This document shows positions 1 to 8,072 of a DNA stretch of 60,115 bases, piece by piece. The position numbers were made by a program, and so were the translations under genes. Location: NCBI RefSeq assembly GCF_003051055.1, contig NZ_QAON01000018.1, positions 1 through 60,115 of the forward strand, in the 5' to 3' direction. Origin of the DNA: Agitococcus lubricus (GTDB lineage: Bacteria > Pseudomonadota > Gammaproteobacteria > Pseudomonadales > Moraxellaceae). How positions within the stretch are numbered: position 1 is the stretch's first letter; each line of letters begins with the position of its first letter. The notes below the pieces were generated by a model. That model ran no database searches, was not told where the DNA came from, and was given only the letters and a program-made list of their open reading frames with translations.

Positions 1-2147
1 CGGGTCAGTTCAGTGATAAACAGGTTGGTCAAGGAAAAACGGTCACGTTAAGCAACAGCATTTCAGGGATAGATGCACAAAACTACAGCATCCAGTTAAA
101 TGACACGGCAACGGCCGACATCACGGTGAAAACGATTAGCGGGATGGTGACGGCAGAAAACAAAGTCTACGACGGAAAAACGAATGCCACGGTCAGCGGC
201 AGTTTATTGGATGTGATTGCGGGTGATGACGTACAGCTAAGCAGTACGGGTCAGTTCAGTGATAAACAGGTTGGTCAAGGAAAAACGGTCACGTTAAGCA
301 ACAGCATTTCAGGGATAGATGCACAAAACTACAGCATCCAGTTAAATGACACGGCAACGGCCGACATCACGGTGAAAACGATTAGCGGGATGGTGACGGC
401 AGACAACAAAGTCTACGACGGAAAAACGAATGCCACGGTCAGCGGCAGTTTATTGGATGTGATTGCGGGTGATGACGTACAGCTAAGCAGCACAGGTCAG
501 TTTGCTACGAAGGATGTCGGAAGCAATAAAACGGTCACGTTGACGAATCAATTCAGCGGTGCCGACTTGAATAACTACAGCATCCAGCTAAATGACACGG
601 CAACGGCCGACATCACGGTAAAAACGATTAGCGGGACGGTGACGGCAGAAAACAAAGTCTACGACGGAAAAACGAATGCCACGGTCAGCGGCAGCTTATT
701 GGATGTGATTGCGGGTGATGACGTACAGCTAAGCAGCACAGGTCAGTTTGCTACGAAGGATGTCGGAAGCAATAAAACGGTCACGTTGACGAATCAACTC
801 AGCGGTGCCGACTTGAATAACTACAGCATCCAGTTAAATGACACGGCAACGGCCGACATCACGGTAAAAACGATTAGCGGGATGGTGACGGCAGAAAACA
901 AAGTCTATGACGGAAAAACGAATGCCACGGTCAGCGGCAGTTTATTGGATGTGATTGCGGGTGATGACGTACAGCTAAGCAGTACGGGTCAGTTTACTTC
1001 TAAGAATGTCGGGGTGGGTAAAAGTGTCAATCTCATCCATACCATTTCGGGTGCAGATGCTGGAAACTATGACATCACTATCAATCGTACAACCCGTGCT
1101 AACATCATAGCCAAAGAGATTAGTGTGCAATTACAAGCGCAAGATAAAATATATGATGGCAGTACGTCAGCACTGATTACGGGTAACTTAACCGATATTA
1201 TTGCAGACGATAATGTCACTTTATCAACACGAGGTATATTTGACGATAGAAACGTTGGCCAAGATAAAACGGTTACGATTACGCGCGCCCGCCTGACTGG
1301 CGCAGATGCTACCAATTACAGGCTCGTTAACAACACGACAACTACGGCCAGTATTAGTCCCCTCGAATTGCGTGCGACGATTACTGCCGAAAATAAAATT
1401 TATGACGGCACGCAAAGCGTCATCTTAAGCGCGTCCTTAGATGGGGTGTTTAATGGCGATGAAGGACAGCCAGCAGATACTGTTTACTTACTGACACAAG
1501 GCGCTTTTGCCGATAAAAATGCGGGACAAAATAAAATAGTCAACGTATCTGGTGTGTTAGCGGGGCAGGATGCACATAATTATATCTTCCGTGTAGACGC
1601 CCCGACAACAGCCAATATTACGCCAGCCACCTTAGTGGTTGCCGTCAATAACAGTCAAAAACAACAAGGGCAAGCCAATCCTCGTTTTAGTAGCAGCCTC
1701 AATAATTTTGTTGTCACTGATAATCTGACAGGTTTGAGTGGGAATATCATTTTTGCTGCCGATGAAAATACCAATTTGGCCACTCTGATTGCAGACGTGA
1801 GTGGTCGTTTGATATTTAGCACCAATGCCAACGCTGACTCTACAGCAGGTGACTATACGGTGAGTCTGTCTGGCTTATCGTCAACTAACTATCAGTTTGC
1901 CTATCAAACGGGCATATTGACAGTTATTCCAGTGACAGGAACTGCCGAACAGCCATCGATTGATAGCATTCCATTACGAAATAACATGCCGAATAAACCA
2001 GAGCAAACGCATCCTTTAGTGGCTCAAAATACGGATATTCAAGATATGATGCTAAACCCCTTGGGCTTAGTGGTGATAGAGGGCGATGGTATGCAATTAC
2101 CCAATACGGTGATGTCAGCCAATAACATAGATGATGATGTCAAATAA
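1..2147 (+). CDS. Two-partner-secretion exoprotein (TpsA/FHA-like), C-terminal part with YDG repeats and MBG domain; 5' partial
   Basis: The frame is open from base 3 and has no start inside the window, so this is the 3' end of a larger gene. It encodes a tandem array of about 82-residue YDG-type repeats, each with a KxYDG motif near its start and a GxDxxNY motif near its end. An MBG-like domain follows (about 1623-1932), then a polar tail ending DDDVK. YDG and MBG modules are known from secreted filamentous-haemagglutinin-like proteins. The TpsB transporter gene starts 63 bases downstream on the same strand, which supports a TpsA exported through the outer membrane and acting as adhesin or surface fibre. 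The N-terminal secretion domain lies outside the window, so the ligand and true length are unknown. Confidence 0.85.
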   Translation, partial: GQFSDKQVGQGKTVTLSNSISGIDAQNYSIQLNDTATADITVKTISGMVTAENKVYDGKTNATVSGSLLDVIAGDDVQLSSTGQFSDKQVGQGKTVTLSNSISGIDAQNYSIQLNDTATADITVKTISGMVTADNKVYDGKTNATVSGSLLDVIAGDDVQLSSTGQFATKDVGSNKTVTLTNQFSGADLNNYSIQLNDTATADITVKTISGTVTAENKVYDGKTNATVSGSLLDVIAGDDVQLSSTGQFATKDVGSNKTVTLTNQLSGADLNNYSIQLNDTATADITVKTISGMVTAENKVYDGKTNATVSGSLLDVIAGDDVQLSSTGQFTSKNVGVGKSVNLIHTISGADAGNYDITINRTTRANIIAKEISVQLQAQDKIYDGSTSALITGNLTDIIADDNVTLSTRGIFDDRNVGQDKTVTITRARLTGADATNYRLVNNTTTTASISPLELRATITAENKIYDGTQSVILSASLDGVFNGDEGQPADTVYLLTQGAFADKNAGQNKIVNVSGVLAGQDAHNYIFRVDAPTTANITPATLVVAVNNSQKQQGQANPRFSSSLNNFVVTDNLTGLSGNIIFAADENTNLATLIADVSGRLIFSTNANADSTAGDYTVSLSGLSSTNYQFAYQTGILTVIPVTGTAEQPSIDSIPLRNNMPNKPEQTHPLVAQNTDIQDMMLNPLGLVVIEGDGMQLPNTVMSANNIDDDVK
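3..1622 (+). repeat. Tandem 246-bp YDG repeats, four near-identical and two diverged
   Basis: Unit boundaries are at 129, 375, 621, 867, 1113 and 1359. Units 1-5 are each exactly 246 bases (82 codons). Bases 3-128 are the second half of a preceding unit. Unit 6 (1359-1622) is longer, 88 codons. The first halves of units 1-4 are almost identical at DNA level. The second halves come in three types: SDKQVGQGK (unit 0 and unit 1), ATKDVGSNK (units 2 and 3) and TSKNVGVGK (unit 4). Units 5 and 6 are clearly diverged. This is direct sequence evidence of recent duplication or conversion at the left end of the visible array. Confidence 0.95.
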
Positions 2148-2210
2148 CTACCTAGCGGGTCAGCGCATGTGCGCTACTCGCACCGTTAGCGAACAAAGGA
2201 TTAACGTGTA

Positions 2211-3884
2211 ATGAAAGTCTTGTCCCCTAAACTTTTGTGGTCGTGCTGTCTGCTGAGTATTTCCCTATCGTCTTTACATGCAGAGCCGATACAACCCGAT
2301 GCGGGTCAGACCTTGCAAAATCTACAAAATATACCTGTGGTGACGCCTCAAGGAACAACACAATCGCCTGTCTTGATTGATGACAAACTCACGGCTGATA
2401 GTACATCGACACGTCATGATGTACGGTTTATGGTCAATAAAATCCATGTCAAAGGCAGTACGGTCTTTAGCGCCCAAACCTTAGAAGCCTTATTAGTGAG
2501 TTTACAGGGCAGTGAACAAAGTTTAGCCGAGCTCAATCATGCAGCGAAGTTGATTACTCGTTTTTATCGCCATCGAGGGTATTTGGTCGCACGTGCCTAT
2601 TTACCCCCCCAAACAATTAAAGACGGTGAACTCACGATTGAAGTATTAGAGGGACGTTTAGGTAAAACAGTCATTAGCAACCACAGTGCTGTCAAAACAT
2701 CCTTGATTGAAGCCATTTTGCAAGACCATTTACAAGTCGGCGAAGTGATGAATAATGAACGCTTAAATCAAGCCTTATTATTAATTGACGACCTAGCAGG
2801 TGTTGCGCAAATACAAGGCGCTTTGCAAGCAGGTGACGCTGTCGGCCTATCTAATTTGTTGGTTACTGTGCCTGCCGACCGACCTTACCGTAGTGCTGTT
2901 TTATTAGATAATGCGGGCGACCGTTATACAGGTCAGAATCGATTAGCTCTGTATACCGCCGTTAATAGTCCATTAAAGCGAGGTGATGAATTAAGTTTAC
3001 AAATGGCCGTCAGTGATGAAGCCTTAGCCTATGCGCGTAGTGAGTGGGACATGCCTATAGGCTCAGCAGGCTTGCGCGCAGGGGCAAATCTGAGTTATAG
3101 CCGTTACCGTTTGGGTGATGTATTTGAAAGTTTAGATGCACACGGTACAGCTCAGTCAGTTGGTTTACAAACCAGTTATCCGTTGGTATTGACACTCAAT
3201 CGTCGTATTACGGCCAATGCAGCTATCGAACAACGTGACTTAAAAGATTACTTAGATGCACTTAAGGTCGAAACAGAAAAAACAGTCCGTCGTCTACAAG
3301 TCAGTTTGGTAGCTAATGACATTGGGCAAGGGCGTCAAAGTCAATGGCGCGTAGAGGCTTGGTTAGGCAAGTTAGATATCAAAACACCGTCTGCACTCAG
3401 TAAAGACCAAAGCACCGCTCAGACCAATGGCCAATATGCCAAAGTGGTGTTTGCTGCGAATACTGTGCGTAGTCTAGGGGCAGATTGGAGTGTTTATTTG
3501 AATGTGATGGCGCAATTAGCGACCAATAATTTAGATTCCTCAGAAAAAATGAATTTAGGTGGTGCAACAACCGTTAGGGCGTATCCAACGGGCGAGCTAC
3601 TTGCAGATGAAGCAATATTATTAAATGCGGAGTTACGTACGCGTTTATTAGCCAATTTGACGGGATTTATTTTTTATGACTATGCACAAGCCACGCTCAA
3701 TCATGAAACCTTTAGTCCCGCAGATAACATACGTTCTATTGGCGGTGGTGGAGTGGGTGTCAGTGCCAGTGTGATAGATAACATGGGCTTAAAACTCAGT
3801 TTGGCATGGCGCGGCAGTGAGCTACCTCAAGCAGATAAAGACCAACAACCGCGCGTATGGCTAGAGGCCAGTTATCGCTTTTAA
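2211..3884 (+). CDS. TpsB outer-membrane transporter (ShlB/FhaC/HecB family)
   Basis: The 557-residue protein has a signal peptide (about 1-24), a POTRA-containing periplasmic region (about 70-225) and a C-terminal beta-barrel (about 230-557) ending in the aromatic residue typical of outer-membrane barrels (YRF). The VRAYPTGE stretch near residue 460 matches the conserved loop-6 VRGY motif of Omp85/TpsB proteins. Family role: it recognises the TPS domain of its cognate exoprotein and threads it across the outer membrane. The start is preceded by AAAGGA at 2195-2200. The gap to tpsA holds a small palindrome (2162-2175) but no U-rich terminator, so co-transcription is likely. Here A precedes B; the B-A order is also common in the family. 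Confidence 0.9.
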   Translation: MKVLSPKLLWSCCLLSISLSSLHAEPIQPDAGQTLQNLQNIPVVTPQGTTQSPVLIDDKLTADSTSTRHDVRFMVNKIHVKGSTVFSAQTLEALLVSLQGSEQSLAELNHAAKLITRFYRHRGYLVARAYLPPQTIKDGELTIEVLEGRLGKTVISNHSAVKTSLIEAILQDHLQVGEVMNNERLNQALLLIDDLAGVAQIQGALQAGDAVGLSNLLVTVPADRPYRSAVLLDNAGDRYTGQNRLALYTAVNSPLKRGDELSLQMAVSDEALAYARSEWDMPIGSAGLRAGANLSYSRYRLGDVFESLDAHGTAQSVGLQTSYPLVLTLNRRITANAAIEQRDLKDYLDALKVETEKTVRRLQVSLVANDIGQGRQSQWRVEAWLGKLDIKTPSALSKDQSTAQTNGQYAKVVFAANTVRSLGADWSVYLNVMAQLATNNLDSSEKMNLGGATTVRAYPTGELLADEAILLNAELRTRLLANLTGFIFYDYAQATLNHETFSPADNIRSIGGGGVGVSASVIDNMGLKLSLAWRGSELPQADKDQQPRVWLEASYRF

Positions 3885-3902
3885 GTGTTCTGTATTAGCG
3901 AG

Positions 3903-3948
3903 GGGAGAGTGACTATCAATATCTACAAACTGGCATGATAACTCTCCC
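3903..3948. terminator. Hairpin between convergent tpsB and FecR-domain gene
   Basis: GGGAGAGT (3903-3910) pairs with ACTCTCCC (3941-3948), with further pairing of ATCA and TGAT inside the loop. It sits in the only gap between two converging genes, so it could end transcripts from both sides. There is no clear U tract on either strand, so termination is inferred from position. Confidence 0.4.
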
Positions 3949-3960
3949 ACCGTGTCTGAT

Positions 3961-6252
3961 TTAAGGTTGTACAGGCGTCGGATGTGGATTAGCGAACAAC
4001 ATCACGCCGTGAATGCTGTCTGCGCTTTGTTGTACCAAAGGCACGCCTGTGAGTTGGTAACTTAAGGCCACGCCATCAGCATTCGTCCCCATGACAAAAC
4101 CTTGAGCACTGCCTTGGCAATTGCCGCAAAACGTTTGATTATTATTGACGGTCGTGCCAATAAATAAATCATTAAAACTTAAATTACCCGCATTCAAACT
4201 ACCATTACCTGACACGTCAACTTGTGCGACCTGATTGTTTTCTTGCACATTTAAGCCAAAACTTAAGCCCGTTGTTTGTCTGCCAAAGTCAATGTCAATC
4301 GCGCCATAACTTAGGCTGGCAGTACTGTTGCTACCCGCGTTAGCGATAATAACACTGGGGGTTGTACCGCCCACAAGGTTATAACTGAGTTGTGTCGTCG
4401 GAAAGTTAGCGGTGGTAGGGATACCCACTAGATAATGCACACTGTCTGCGTCTAAATTGAGTGTACTATCTTCATAAATCAGTTCCCCCTCTGCCCATTT
4501 TCCCCACGATAATTGACGATTGATGTGCGTGATTTCTGTATTATTGGCAGGATTCGTACTGGCGGCTTGATAGAGTTTATTGTCGCTATCAACCCCTTGT
4601 TGCCATGCGCCATTGCTGGCAAAGCTGACACTCATTTGTTCTTGTTGTTGACCGCGTGTGGCACTGACAAAAAGTGCTTTATAATCGCCCGTATTGGTAT
4701 TAGGCAGTAACACATTCTCTGAGCTGGCATTAGTCAGACCACCCGCCAATGCCCCGCCAATTTGTTGACCATTATTGAGATTGATATTGTAAATCACGCC
4801 TAAGGCCTTGAGTTGCTCAGCTAAAAACACAGCCAAGGTGACAGGGCAACCACTGCTGATACAGGCTTGTCCTTCGGCGATTAACTCTGTGTTTTCAAGT
4901 TGAAAGCCTGTGAGTAAATTACTGCCTTGATTGTTGATGGCAATATTTTGTTGATTGATACGATAGGTGCCTGTTTGTTGCATACGTACCGTCATGTCCA
5001 CATCGACCAACGCTACCGCAGACAGCGTTAATGCTAAATTAAACTGACTGACTGTGCCTGTGTCGCCTGCTGTACTACGGGCAGGGGTTGCGCCCATCAA
5101 ACTGTAATTTAGGGTGATGCCTTGACCTTGACTATCCATCCCTAACACAGCACTGGCAGCACGGCCAATGGCATAAGGCTCAAATTCATTATTAGCAAGA
5201 CTGATCGTATTATCACTCGTATCTAATGTGCCAATACTGGCGGTACCGTTGTGCCATTCACCAATGGATAGGCCACTAAAACTTTGTACATTATTCGTAT
5301 GTAAACCCCCTAATTGACTGTTACCGCGATTAAATAGGGTATTGATGGTGTTATTACGGGTGACAGTGAGTTGATTCAAGCTACCAAGTTCGCTGCTATT
5401 TTGACGCTCAAAAAAACCACCGACATTGGTAATCAGCAGTTTGTTATCTGACTGTAAAAAGCGGCTGGCAAAACTATAATTGGGTTCGGGTGTGCCACTT
5501 TGCGGAGCATAAAAAGAATCTGTTAGGATGATGTTGTTGTTGGGAAGAGTTAAAGGGTTAATTTCACCCTCTAATAAGGCTAATGGAATGTGTATTTGAC
5601 TCGGTGTATCGGTCTCGTTATCGCCCTCTGTGTTTAGCGTGGGACTTTGAGCCAAAGCTGCGGCATTGACGCCTGCTGGGGCAAATTTAGGCGCTTGGCC
5701 TGCTTCAACCTGAAAAGTTTGGCCTGCATTGACATTACTAGAACCAAACGGATTGCTCAAATTGACGATGCCTTTATCTACTGTCAACGTCAATAAGCCA
5801 TTATGGAGCGTGGTTGCGTAACCTGTGCCGCGAATCCCAATGGTGGCCACAGGACTACGCACCGTGTAGTTGGCGCGATTGACTTTGCCAATCGCGCCTG
5901 TCACGGTTCTAAAACCACCGCGCAAAAAATTAAACTGTACACGGCCTTGTTCGGGTTTACTTTTATCAAACTGATAATCATCGACCTTAAAGCTGGTATC
6001 GGGTTGTAAAGAAACGATACTGCCGTCAGTAAAGCGAATTTGCAAACGGCCATTGCCTGTATCAAGCCGCTCACCACGATACACCAAGTCGCCTTTGTTT
6101 AATGTCCGTTCAGAACCGTCCGCTTCAATGGCTTGTACCTTGCCACTGACAAAATTGACACGTCCTGCCATGTCCGCAGCGATGCTATAGCCTGCCGATA
6201 AACAAGACACCATGAAGGCTAAAAATTGACGAGGCTGAAAAATTGCAATCAT
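3961..6252 (-). CDS. Large exported FecR-domain protein of unknown function
   Basis: The start at 6252 is chosen because GGAG lies 8 bases upstream and it gives a direct signal peptide (MIAIFQPRQF... to SIA, about residues 1-25); a longer in-frame start at 6288 lacks this support. The product is 763 residues. Residues about 30-200 form a FecR-type domain with SGKV, the L-x-x-G-D segment, RFTDGS, the TVRSPVATIGIRGT block and a closing NAGQ. The rest (about 210-763) is Asn/Gly/Ser-rich and likely beta-structured, with one Cys pair near residues 485-490 and another (CGNC) near 710. This is not the classic FecR anti-sigma layout: there is no inner-membrane anchor and no sigma factor neighbour. 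The gene follows the TPR-barrel gene by 94 bases on the same strand, suggesting an operon. Confidence 0.7.
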   Translation of the reverse strand: MIAIFQPRQFLAFMVSCLSAGYSIAADMAGRVNFVSGKVQAIEADGSERTLNKGDLVYRGERLDTGNGRLQIRFTDGSIVSLQPDTSFKVDDYQFDKSKPEQGRVQFNFLRGGFRTVTGAIGKVNRANYTVRSPVATIGIRGTGYATTLHNGLLTLTVDKGIVNLSNPFGSSNVNAGQTFQVEAGQAPKFAPAGVNAAALAQSPTLNTEGDNETDTPSQIHIPLALLEGEINPLTLPNNNIILTDSFYAPQSGTPEPNYSFASRFLQSDNKLLITNVGGFFERQNSSELGSLNQLTVTRNNTINTLFNRGNSQLGGLHTNNVQSFSGLSIGEWHNGTASIGTLDTSDNTISLANNEFEPYAIGRAASAVLGMDSQGQGITLNYSLMGATPARSTAGDTGTVSQFNLALTLSAVALVDVDMTVRMQQTGTYRINQQNIAINNQGSNLLTGFQLENTELIAEGQACISSGCPVTLAVFLAEQLKALGVIYNINLNNGQQIGGALAGGLTNASSENVLLPNTNTGDYKALFVSATRGQQQEQMSVSFASNGAWQQGVDSDNKLYQAASTNPANNTEITHINRQLSWGKWAEGELIYEDSTLNLDADSVHYLVGIPTTANFPTTQLSYNLVGGTTPSVIIANAGSNSTASLSYGAIDIDFGRQTTGLSFGLNVQENNQVAQVDVSGNGSLNAGNLSFNDLFIGTTVNNNQTFCGNCQGSAQGFVMGTNADGVALSYQLTGVPLVQQSADSIHGVMLFANPHPTPVQP

Positions 6253-6346
6253 GGTCAGTGCTCCATTTGCTAAGAGACGGGCGGCCACACGAAGGGATTA
6301 ACGTGGCGTAGGTCTTAAACAATCTATCAAAAATTAAACGGCTAGC

Positions 6347-7660
6347 TTAAAAGTCAAAACGTATATCAACAGCGACAATATGGCGCTCATAATCGGTCAG
6401 AACAATCGTCGACTGATTACGGATAAGACTGTAGTTAGGTTGTACACGCGTCGCTTCGTTGAGTTGCCATGTCATACCGATATTCAGGTTGAGTTCTTGG
6501 TCTTCGCGTGTTTGCTGAAATAACGGAAAAACATCCCCAAACTGTCTATCTTCGTAGTTAAGTCCCGCATTGACTTGTAGCTTAGGCGCAATAGTTAACG
6601 AACCGCCTGTCCGTATACCCCAAAAGTCATAGCTATAGGCATCAAAACTATCATCATCGGTTTGGTCTTGGCCTACATAGACACCACTATAAAACACGGG
6701 CTGATATGCCCTCGCAAACGCTTGGGCATAAGCCACCCCCGTGCTCAGACGCTGGCTGTCACGGGTTGTTACTTCGTAGTTGAGTTGGCTCAGTTGCGTA
6801 TAAGCCGTGAACTGTGTGCCTTTATTGGGCATGAATTGATATTGGGCTAAGCCACCGATGACGTCTCGATACGTGTCGCCGCCCAACCATGTTTTTTGTA
6901 ATTGCACTTTGGTTGCCCACTGTTGACGGGGCATTTTTTTCATGAGGCCTAAGTCCAGATTCAGCGTTTGATAGCTGTATTCGCTATGGTCCTGATAGTC
7001 ATGAAAATGGAGTTCTGTATTGACTTGTGCCAGCCATGTCTTAGCTAGCGGGTGTAGGTAATTGGCTGCGATTTGCCCTTGTAATGCTAAACCATCTTGT
7101 TGTTGTGAATTAGGATTGACGTTTAGACTGATGGGCAAGCTAGGTAAGGCAATTTGACGCTGGTCAGTCGCACTGTTGATGTTGCTATCATAAGCTACAC
7201 CAAATTGGAGATAGGCTTGGCTACGTGCAGTAGGGTCTGGTTTGGCAAGTGCATACAAATCTGCCCCTAAATATTTTTGTATTAACTGTTGAACAGCAGC
7301 AGGGGGATTGTAGGCTTGAAGAATATATAACTCTTTACGGCCATTTTCATACTCACGCATGGCAAAGTGTGTACGTGCCATTTGTACACGGCATGGGCCA
7401 TGATTGGGGTCGGTGGCTAAACACCGTTCAAACGCAAAGGTAGCGAGAGTGGTTTCGTTGAGGTTGAGATACGCCAAACCTAACAAATAATCGTATGCTG
7501 GCTCACCTGCACGGTCGTCTTCGACAGGCGCAAGTAGCGCAAGTGCTTCCTTAAATTGTTGTTGCTGTAAATGGTTCTCTGCTTGCGTTAACAAGGAGTC
7601 TGCATAAACGGGTAAGGCAGATAATAAACCGAGCAAAGCAACAGCAAGAATTGGGCGCAT
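6347..7660 (-). CDS. TPR plus outer-membrane beta-barrel protein (Slam-like architecture)
   Basis: The 437-residue protein has a signal peptide (about 1-20), TPR-like helices (about 22-145, with the A-x-x-x-F-E-R-C-L-A-x-D-P-N type repeat) and a C-terminal region of about 270 residues. That region has alternating aromatic/polar strands, many paired Tyr/Gln residues and a terminal Phe (RFDF), as expected of an outer-membrane barrel. A TPR domain followed by a barrel is the layout of Slam (type XI) surface-protein translocators, but I cannot show membership of that family by eye. It lies just upstream of the exported FecR-domain gene and may help place that product on the surface (inference). 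AGGGA lies upstream of the ATG. Confidence 0.65.
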   Translation of the reverse strand: MRPILAVALLGLLSALPVYADSLLTQAENHLQQQQFKEALALLAPVEDDRAGEPAYDYLLGLAYLNLNETTLATFAFERCLATDPNHGPCRVQMARTHFAMREYENGRKELYILQAYNPPAAVQQLIQKYLGADLYALAKPDPTARSQAYLQFGVAYDSNINSATDQRQIALPSLPISLNVNPNSQQQDGLALQGQIAANYLHPLAKTWLAQVNTELHFHDYQDHSEYSYQTLNLDLGLMKKMPRQQWATKVQLQKTWLGGDTYRDVIGGLAQYQFMPNKGTQFTAYTQLSQLNYEVTTRDSQRLSTGVAYAQAFARAYQPVFYSGVYVGQDQTDDDSFDAYSYDFWGIRTGGSLTIAPKLQVNAGLNYEDRQFGDVFPLFQQTREDQELNLNIGMTWQLNEATRVQPNYSLIRNQSTIVLTDYERHIVAVDIRFDF

Positions 7661-8072
7661 AAGGTCGTTCCCTGATTTAGCTAAACAATACGTGATTAAT
7701 CATAGCATCTTCCATTGTAATACGCCTGCATAAAACGATAGTCAACTTCCAGAGGACGCGGATTATTTCTCTGTTGCATAGGGTGTATTCTTTTGTCTAC
7801 AGGTCGCTGGTCAAAAGTGGGAATTTGCTAACTCACACCGTCTATCACACCATCATGGCGTAAAACTTGCTTGGTTTTAGTCTAAGGTCTGTTGAGTGGT
7901 GAGTCTGTGCCTGTTTATGGTTTGGTGATTCATCCTTATTCTTGTCGTCAATCAGCAACTTAGATGCTGTAAGGTTTACTCCGCTTCACCGCTAAATCCT
8001 GACAGTACTGCCTCATACACTTAGGACGATTGATGGGGTAAATAACCGCTATTACTTAAAGGTTGGACGATT
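7661..8072. other. 412-bp divergent intergenic region
   Basis: It separates the minus-strand TPR-barrel operon from the plus-strand GGDEF-EAL gene and so should hold both promoters. The palindrome TGATTAATCA (7693-7702) lies about 33 bases upstream of the TPR-barrel start and is a possible operator. No coding frame, RNA gene or repeat could be recognised in the rest. Confidence 0.5.

Noticed and set aside
129-1358. CRISPR array from regular repeats
   Set aside because: Repeats are 246 bases, in frame and protein coding, without short unique spacers.
3961-6252. FecR anti-sigma regulator of iron uptake
   Set aside because: The FecR domain is near the N-terminus after a signal peptide, with no membrane helix or FecI sigma gene; the TonB receptor at 57233 is 50 kb away.
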